From positions 1-10,076 of the forward strand of contig JAUWBK010000023.1 of the NCBI GenBank assembly GCA_030605045.1: a stretch of 10,076 nt of DNA, given 5' to 3'. The stretch comes from Dehalococcoidia bacterium (GTDB taxonomy: Bacteria; Chloroflexota; Dehalococcoidia; Dehalococcoidales; RBG-16-60-22). Each line of letters starts with the position of its first letter. The first letter of the stretch is position 1. Below, in pieces: positions 4,826 through 10,076 of this stretch. Made by a program: the position numbers and the translations under genes. Below the pieces are notes generated by a model. That model ran no database searches, was not told where the DNA came from, and saw nothing but the letters and a program-made list of their open reading frames with translations.

Positions 4826-7645
4826 ATGAAAAAAGAAATAACTAAAATATGGGGTGTAGGCCTAACTATCGTGCTGGCGGCCAGCCTGCTCTTCTCGGCA
4901 GCGCCAACGTCAGCGGGGACGCTCTCCTGGGGTGACGAGGACCTTCCCGACGAGCTTGAAGCGGGCAATGTTACTGACCTGGCTGTTTTCCCGGGTGGCG
5001 GGGTTATCTATGCTGCCTTTACAATTAACTCTACTGACACCAAGATCTTCAGGTCAACCAACGTCGGCAAGAGCTGGAGCTCTATCACCGTTATCACAGA
5101 TGGTAACACCCTTGCCGCTAACCTGACAGCAGTTGCCCCGGACGACGAAAACTACATTGCCGTCGCCTCATGGAACGCATCAGATGAAGTTTCAGTTTTC
5201 ATCAGCGACGATGCCGGCGCCAACTGGGACACTCTGGGCACGGTCGACGCCAACTTTGATGTCCTTAGGGACCTTGCTATTTCACCGGAAAAAGGCGGGA
5301 AGCACACCGTTGCCGTTGCCGGTAGAGACTCTGGTAGCGATGCTGCCGAAGTGTGGCATTACGAGATCGGCGCCATTGGAGCACAGTGGACAGAAACCAG
5401 TGCTGACGCGGGTTTCGCCGCTGAAGCAGGAAATGTGGCTGGTGCGATGGCCTTTTCGCCCAATTTCGCGTCTGACGAGGTCCTGGTAGCGGTCACTGCC
5501 GACTTCGGTGATGCCATATGGCTGCATATCTACAGCTTCAACCAGGACAACTGGAACACGGGCACATTTGCCGACTACCCGGCGGAAGTTGTTGACGACG
5601 ACACAGATGCCGATGTTACCGCTCTTAGGTCAGCGTCCATAGCCATGGCGCCCGACTACCTGGGCAGCGACGATGCCATGCGTATCCTATTCGTGGGCAT
5701 CACCACTGAGGCCGGTTCTGCAGATGAAGCCGACGGCATCTTCCGCATGGACGATGACGACGTGGAGGAACTGAAGGTGAAACAGTTCATCCACAGCGTT
5801 GCCTTTGACGGGACGCGACTTGTCGCCGGGCATTTCGACAGCACCAATGTTCGTCGCAGTGCTGACCCGCTGGGGTCATCGCCAACGGTCAGTGGTGTTA
5901 CCTCGACGAAGCGCCCAGGCGGTACCGAACTTACGGTCGTTGCCTTCGCCGGTGATGACGTGGTGGCGGGAACCTCGGGTGAAGAGAGCGCCTTTTCCAT
6001 CTCCAGAGATGACGGCGCGACCTTCAACGACCTCAGCCTCATTGATACTGCTTTGCAAACATTGAGTGATGTCGTCGTGTCACCCGATGGTGAGAAGGTC
6101 TATCTGATCTCCGCCAATGACACTGCTGCTGGTGGTACCCCAAACCTTAGTGTGTGGCGGCTTGCCTCATCCTGGGAGAGGATATTCGTGGACCTAGACG
6201 TGGGCTTTAACTATATTGTCCGTATGGCCCCTGACGACCCCGATGTGCTCTATCTGGCTGAAGTAGGCGACACCACCCTGTACTACACCAGCGACGGTGG
6301 AGAGGGGAAGTGGCACACCCGCGTCTCCAGGTATAATATCGCTGACCTGGCGGTGGAAGGTGACGGTAGTGTTGTCTACGTTCTCGTCCAGGACACCGTA
6401 GCGGCGCATGTCTCCAGGTCAACCAACAGCGGCTTCACCTGGGCATCAAAGGTATCTCACAAGATCAGTAATGCCAACATGATCCTGAGCCTGGGCGAGG
6501 ATAGGTTACTGGTTGCCGGAGATGGCATGGTGTCTTACTCCACCAACGGCAACACAAGCTGGACCAAGCTCTCCGATGGAATGCCAGACAATGAGGACGT
6601 CCAGGCAGTAGCTACCGGATTGAACGACGGTGACTTCGTCATCGCTGCCACCTCCGATAATACTGGTGACTATATCTACCAGTGGGAGATTGGCGAGGAC
6701 GACGAGTGGGACAAGATAACCGCCGATGGTGACATTCCGGTAGGGTACGCTGTTCGTGGTCTCGCTCTGTGGGAAGGCGCGCTTTATGCCGTGTCAGAAA
6801 ACTCCTCTCCTACTGCCACTGACAATGTCAGCCTGATGCTCCGCACGCTAAGCCCAACCTCAGACGACCCATCCTGGAGCACCGCGACCAGTCCTGGTGA
6901 GGTCTTCAACGCGGCACCGTCAGCACTGAGGGCAAGCGCCGGCAGCGAAATTAACAAGCTGTGGACGATTGATACGGTAGGCGCTCAGCTTTTCAGCTAC
7001 AAGGATACCCTGGCTGTCGCCGTTCTAGAGCTGCTTTCGCCCGCGGACGGGTTTACGCTTCCGGTTAACCCGATAAGCGGTGATTCCGAACAGGTGATTT
7101 TCACCTGGGAGAGCCCGTCTGACAAAGTCTTTAAGTTTAACTTCGAGATTGCTACCGACAGCGGCTTCGTCGAGGACGTGCTGTCCTTGGCTATTGAGAA
7201 GTCCTCCGGAACCTGGGATGAAGGAGATGTCATAAGCCAGATTGTTGGTCCGGGTGCTGCTGGCGACGCCGATATCAAATTCATGGCCGAGACCAGCTAC
7301 TACTGGAGAGTTAGGGTAGACCTGGCTGGTCCGCTTCGCAGCGCTTATTCTGAGACCCGCAGCTTCCGCACTGAGGCCTTACCAGTAGTTCCGGCACCAC
7401 CGGTAGAGATTGTGATACCACCGCCACCGGTAATCTCGGTACCATCAGCACCGTCGATAACGATTGAACCCCCAGAGATAGTGCTCCCGCCGGCACCGGC
7501 ACCACCACCGGAGATAGTAATACCTCCGGCACCAGAACCGGCACCGGCAATTCCAACCTGGACTCTCTTGGCAATCATCATCATCGGTGCGGTACTGATT
7601 CTCGCGTTGATCGTCCTGATAATTAGAACCCGACGACCAGTCTAG
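4826..7645 (+). CDS. Exported, membrane-anchored Asp-box (BNR) repeat protein, probable S-layer-like surface protein
   Basis: A complete 939-residue surface protein. Residues 1-30 form a signal peptide (Lys-rich start, hydrophobic core, likely cut after PTSA). Residues about 40-730 are beta-propeller-like with Asp-box motifs S-x-D/N-x-G-x-x-W/F at 77-84, 127-134, 393-400, about 489-496, 532-539 and 572-579. An FN3-like domain spans about 733-849, a proline-rich stalk with repeated PP-x-EIV-I/L-PP about 852-910, and a transmembrane helix about 911-933 before RTRRPV. There is no LPXTG or SLH domain, so anchoring would be directly in the membrane. The chain is visibly rich in Asp and Glu. Asp-boxes are structural and do not imply sialidase activity. 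I recall Dehalococcoides having an abundant BNR/Asp-box S-layer-like protein, so the same role is inferred. A diverged paralogue follows, and the strong promoter fits high expression. A different adhesive or envelope role is possible. Confidence 0.85.
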   Translation: MKKEITKIWGVGLTIVLAASLLFSAAPTSAGTLSWGDEDLPDELEAGNVTDLAVFPGGGVIYAAFTINSTDTKIFRSTNVGKSWSSITVITDGNTLAANLTAVAPDDENYIAVASWNASDEVSVFISDDAGANWDTLGTVDANFDVLRDLAISPEKGGKHTVAVAGRDSGSDAAEVWHYEIGAIGAQWTETSADAGFAAEAGNVAGAMAFSPNFASDEVLVAVTADFGDAIWLHIYSFNQDNWNTGTFADYPAEVVDDDTDADVTALRSASIAMAPDYLGSDDAMRILFVGITTEAGSADEADGIFRMDDDDVEELKVKQFIHSVAFDGTRLVAGHFDSTNVRRSADPLGSSPTVSGVTSTKRPGGTELTVVAFAGDDVVAGTSGEESAFSISRDDGATFNDLSLIDTALQTLSDVVVSPDGEKVYLISANDTAAGGTPNLSVWRLASSWERIFVDLDVGFNYIVRMAPDDPDVLYLAEVGDTTLYYTSDGGEGKWHTRVSRYNIADLAVEGDGSVVYVLVQDTVAAHVSRSTNSGFTWASKVSHKISNANMILSLGEDRLLVAGDGMVSYSTNGNTSWTKLSDGMPDNEDVQAVATGLNDGDFVIAATSDNTGDYIYQWEIGEDDEWDKITADGDIPVGYAVRGLALWEGALYAVSENSSPTATDNVSLMLRTLSPTSDDPSWSTATSPGEVFNAAPSALRASAGSEINKLWTIDTVGAQLFSYKDTLAVAVLELLSPADGFTLPVNPISGDSEQVIFTWESPSDKVFKFNFEIATDSGFVEDVLSLAIEKSSGTWDEGDVISQIVGPGAAGDADIKFMAETSYYWRVRVDLAGPLRSAYSETRSFRTEALPVVPAPPVEIVIPPPPVISVPSAPSITIEPPEIVLPPAPAPPPEIVIPPAPEPAPAIPTWTLLAIIIIGAVLILALIVLIIRTRRPV
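7379..7624 (+). repeat. Proline-rich stalk repeats and C-terminal membrane anchor (within the first Asp-box gene)
   Basis: Bases 7379-7555 encode about 59 residues rich in Pro, Ala, Val and Ile with three copies of the core EIV-I/L-PP (from residues 861, 884 and 896). Bases 7556-7624 encode the 23-residue transmembrane helix, followed by a short basic tail. The repetition at DNA level (CCACCGG/GCACCGG) follows from the protein repeats and is not a separate element. Confidence 0.8.
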
Positions 7646-7677
7646 CTCTAATTTGAGGGATAACGCTCCGACACTCC

Positions 7678-7710
7678 GAGAGCCCCCCGAAATCGGGGGG
7701 CTCTCTTTTT
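7678..7710 (+). terminator. Strong intrinsic terminator after the first Asp-box gene
   Basis: GAGAGCCCCCCG (7678-7689) pairs perfectly over 12 bases with CGGGGGGCTCTC (7694-7705) around an AAAT tetraloop, followed directly by TTTTT (7706-7710). It separates the two paralogues into distinct transcripts. Confidence 0.95.
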
Positions 7711-7719
7711 AGGCAATTA

Positions 7720-7748
7720 TTGACTTTTACTTTATAGCCGAGTAAAAT
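7720..7748 (+). promoter_or_regulatory. Sigma70-type promoter of the second Asp-box gene, placed for a leaderless mRNA
   Basis: TTGACT (7720-7725) and TAAAAT (7743-7748) are separated by exactly 17 nt, each one mismatch from consensus. The expected transcription start, about 7 nt after the -10, falls at 7755-7756, that is, on the GTG start codon at 7756. No Shine-Dalgarno sequence precedes that codon. Confidence 0.7.
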
Positions 7749-7755
7749 TCGCCAC

Positions 7756-10076
7756 GTGGCAAAGATAAACGCTATTGTGGTATTACTCCTACTCTTAAGC
7801 CTGTCCCTGGCTAACCTCACCAGTACCGCGGTTGCTTCTTCGGAGGAGGTCAAGTGGACCAGAGTTAACATTCCTACCGAGGGCAAGGGAGGTAACTGGG
7901 TGCTGGCTGATGGCTCGGACGTTCAGCATCTGACCATGGCAATTGACGGCACTCTTTATGCTTACGGCAAAGGTCTCACTTATACCCTGTATAAGTCCAC
8001 AGATGGTGGCTATAGCTGGTCATACATCGGCGATGTTCAAGACAACATAGTTGATATCGCCATCGCACCCGATGAGGCCAACACCATCTACTATGCCACT
8101 TCGTCTAACGTTTACCGCTCCACTGATGGAGGTAAAAAATTCAGCTCGCTGACAAACCCGGGTGGTGCTGGGAGCAATAACATAGAAATCACCGCCATTG
8201 ATGTTACCCGACTCTACAGTAATATCATCGCCGTCGCTACCAGAGATACGGATAACGCTCAATTTGGTGGTATCTATACCTTGGACGAAGAACAAATGAT
8301 TCCCAGTTGGGTAGATACTAACCTCGGTAACTATGACGCTTATGCCGTCGCTTTCTCGCCAAACTTCGCCACCGACCGCCAAATAGTGGTGGTAATAACC
8401 GATGAGACCGATACCCTGGTTACGACCAAAATTGGCAATGCTGGATGGGGCACGACTATTGGTAATGCCAGACTGGATAAAGATAATTCGGGAACTCCTA
8501 CCCCGGTAGTCATAGCTAACTCAGCAGCGATTGCTTTCCCCAGCGACTATGACGCCACCTCCGCCGACTATGTCCAGTTTATCGCTATTGATACCGGCAG
8601 TAACGATGGCGATGTCTATCGAATTAACCCTGTAGAGACACCAAGCAACTCAAGCGCCACTGACCTAAATATTGGCGCTAGCTATGGCCTGAGCAATGTT
8701 GATGTTACCGGACTGGCAGTTACTGGCGAAGCCAATGCCACCAGCCTGCTAGCCGGCGCTGCTACTAGCGCCCAGACCTACTTTAGTGCTGACGGTGGCA
8801 GTAACTGGACAAGAAGCCGTAAAGAGCCAACCGGGGGCTCCAAAACTTACGTACTTCTGGCACCTGATTTTGCTAGCAGTAGTAAGACATATGCCGCCAC
8901 CAGCGGCAGCGAGAGCGCCTTCTCGATAAGTCAGGATAGTGGCGTTACCTGGAACCAGGTTGGTTTAATTGATACTGACATCAGCAATATCATTGATTTG
9001 GCCCCTTCCCCCAGCTATAGCCGAGATAATACGCTCTTTATGCTTACTTTCGGTGGTGAGTACAGCCTGTGGCGGAGCCTGAATGACGGCAACATCTGGG
9101 AAAGGATATTCGCCAGCACCCTGACTAATGTCGACAGCATTGACCTGGTCGAGCTTTCTCCCCAATACGGTAATGGCAGCCAAGCAGTCTTTATCGCTGG
9201 AAGTAGCAACGGCCGCCCCGCAGTATGGAAGTCAGCCGATAACGGTCAGAACTTCGTCAACCGGCTTACCTTTGACCCTAACTCTGGTGCCTCACTACCC
9301 ATTTACACCTGGACAGTAGTTAATGATACCACGCTGTTTATCGGCAGCCATGATGGCAGTAACGGGCTGGTCTATCGTACTACCAATAGTGGTTTTTACT
9401 ACTCCGACGGCGCGCCAACTGGTAGCCAAACGTTAACCTCGATGGTCCTCTCACCTAACTATGAACAGGATGGGACTATTCTGGCGGGTAATAGCGGGGG
9501 CTGGGTTTACTGGTCTAATGATAACGGAACTTCATTTGAACCATTGCCTCCAGATGCTACCTCACCACCCCTCGCCGGCGCAATAACCGTTGCCTTCGAC
9601 CCAAATTTCAGCAGTAATAACATTGTCTATGCTGCTAGCAACACCGCCGATAAGGGTGTCTACCGCTTTACCATTGGTACCAGCAATGACTGGGAAAGCA
9701 TCGATAGCATCCTGCCCACTGGTGGCACGCTCAATCAAGTGATCGTGTCGTCTGAGGGTACATTGTACACCACTAACTCCCAGACTGACGGGGGCATCGA
9801 ACGCAGTCTTAATCCAACCTACTCACTGGGGCCGACTTTCGAGACAGTAACTCGCGGTCTTAGTGATAACGCCACTCTATCCGGACTTTGGCGGCGTGAC
9901 CACAGGTTATGGTCAACTGATACCACTCACACCAAACTGCTGACCTTTAACGATAGTTTAACCTCACCGGTTACTTCAATCTCACCACCTAACACCGCCG
10001 CTGGCATTGGTACCATTATTAATTACACCATCAGTAATGTCAGTCTTGACTGGGAAGCAATGAGCGGCGCTACCAG
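7756..10076 (+). CDS. Second exported Asp-box (BNR) repeat protein, paralogue of the preceding gene (open at right edge)
   Basis: An uninterrupted reading frame of 773 codons plus two bases that runs off the window. Residues 1-28 form a signal peptide (MAKINAIVV, a run of Leu, likely cut after AVA). Asp-box motifs are seen at 81-88, 122-129, 344-351, 392-399, 441-448, 493-500, 542-549 and 587-594, alternating with SPNF-x-x-D type strands (200, 369, 418, 468, 566, 615), a clear beta-propeller repeat pattern. An FN3-like domain begins near 738. The gene is collinear with its neighbour: SG-x-ESAFSIS at 383-392 and SLWR...WERIF at 437-452 match the same parts of the first protein (residues 384-393 and about 442-454). 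It is richer in Asn, Ser and Thr and less acidic. GTG at 7756 is the only start compatible with the signal peptide, because an in-frame TAG lies at 7735-7737. A stalk and membrane anchor are expected beyond the edge but not seen. Confidence 0.88.
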   Translation, partial: MAKINAIVVLLLLLSLSLANLTSTAVASSEEVKWTRVNIPTEGKGGNWVLADGSDVQHLTMAIDGTLYAYGKGLTYTLYKSTDGGYSWSYIGDVQDNIVDIAIAPDEANTIYYATSSNVYRSTDGGKKFSSLTNPGGAGSNNIEITAIDVTRLYSNIIAVATRDTDNAQFGGIYTLDEEQMIPSWVDTNLGNYDAYAVAFSPNFATDRQIVVVITDETDTLVTTKIGNAGWGTTIGNARLDKDNSGTPTPVVIANSAAIAFPSDYDATSADYVQFIAIDTGSNDGDVYRINPVETPSNSSATDLNIGASYGLSNVDVTGLAVTGEANATSLLAGAATSAQTYFSADGGSNWTRSRKEPTGGSKTYVLLAPDFASSSKTYAATSGSESAFSISQDSGVTWNQVGLIDTDISNIIDLAPSPSYSRDNTLFMLTFGGEYSLWRSLNDGNIWERIFASTLTNVDSIDLVELSPQYGNGSQAVFIAGSSNGRPAVWKSADNGQNFVNRLTFDPNSGASLPIYTWTVVNDTTLFIGSHDGSNGLVYRTTNSGFYYSDGAPTGSQTLTSMVLSPNYEQDGTILAGNSGGWVYWSNDNGTSFEPLPPDATSPPLAGAITVAFDPNFSSNNIVYAASNTADKGVYRFTIGTSNDWESIDSILPTGGTLNQVIVSSEGTLYTTNSQTDGGIERSLNPTYSLGPTFETVTRGLSDNATLSGLWRRDHRLWSTDTTHTKLLTFNDSLTSPVTSISPPNTAAGIGTIINYTISNVSLDWEAMSGAT

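Noticed and set aside
7379..7555. CRISPR or non-coding tandem repeat
   Set aside because: The repetition is in frame with the protein, units are short and imperfect, and it encodes a coherent proline-rich stalk.
7311..7584. Minus-strand open frames over the proline-rich segment, with Val/Gly-rich translations
   Set aside because: They arise from the reverse complement of the repetitive Pro codons and are not supported by any start signal.
4826..10076. Sialidase/neuraminidase function for the Asp-box proteins
   Set aside because: Asp-boxes are structural turns shared by many propellers; no arginine triad or FRIP-type motif is seen.

Overview
The window looks like a chromosomal segment from an anaerobic member of the Chloroflexota, most likely class Dehalococcoidia. 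That placement is an inference. It rests on a tungsten-type aldehyde:ferredoxin oxidoreductase (AOR), two very large secreted Asp-box (BNR) proteins of the kind I recall as abundant S-layer-like proteins in Dehalococcoides, a proline-rich stalk plus C-terminal membrane anchor with no LPXTG or S-layer-homology (SLH) motif, and good Shine-Dalgarno (SD) sequences combined with some TTG/GTG starts. No rRNA, tRNA, IS element or CRISPR array is visible.

Left part (1-3114). The first 531 bases carry, on the minus strand, the N-terminal 177 residues of a RelA/SpoT-type (p)ppGpp synthetase/hydrolase; the gene runs off the left edge. It is divergent from an AOR gene (730-2475), and each has a recognisable sigma70-type promoter in the short shared intergenic region. 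A strong intrinsic terminator closes the AOR unit. It is followed at once by a -10-like box and a pair of small ubiquitin-fold (MoaD/ThiS-like) genes spaced 2 nt apart. The first ends in Gly-Gly-Gly like a sulfur carrier; the second has a non-glycine tail. AOR needs a bis-pyranopterin tungsten cofactor, so these Ubl genes plausibly serve its cofactor or maturation.

Middle (3203-4825). hisS (histidyl-tRNA synthetase) starts at TTG with a good SD and its own likely promoter. The 372 bp after it hold no long gene but a dense set of signals: a weak terminator-like hairpin, repeated GTAAA-containing elements, an A/T tract, a TTGACA/TATATT promoter and a leader of about 175 nt. The leader has an extended SD near its 5' end, two tiny SD-preceded ORFs, and a hairpin that can mask the SD of the next gene.

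Right part (4826-10076). Two tandem, diverged paralogues encode giant exported beta-propeller-like Asp-box proteins. The first is complete (939 aa: signal peptide, Asp-box region, FN3-like domain, proline-rich stalk, C-terminal transmembrane helix) and ends with a textbook terminator. The second (at least 773 aa, open at the right edge) has a promoter so close to its GTG codon that its mRNA is predicted to be leaderless. The contrast between a long structured leader on one paralogue and no leader on the other is the most unusual regulatory feature of the window.
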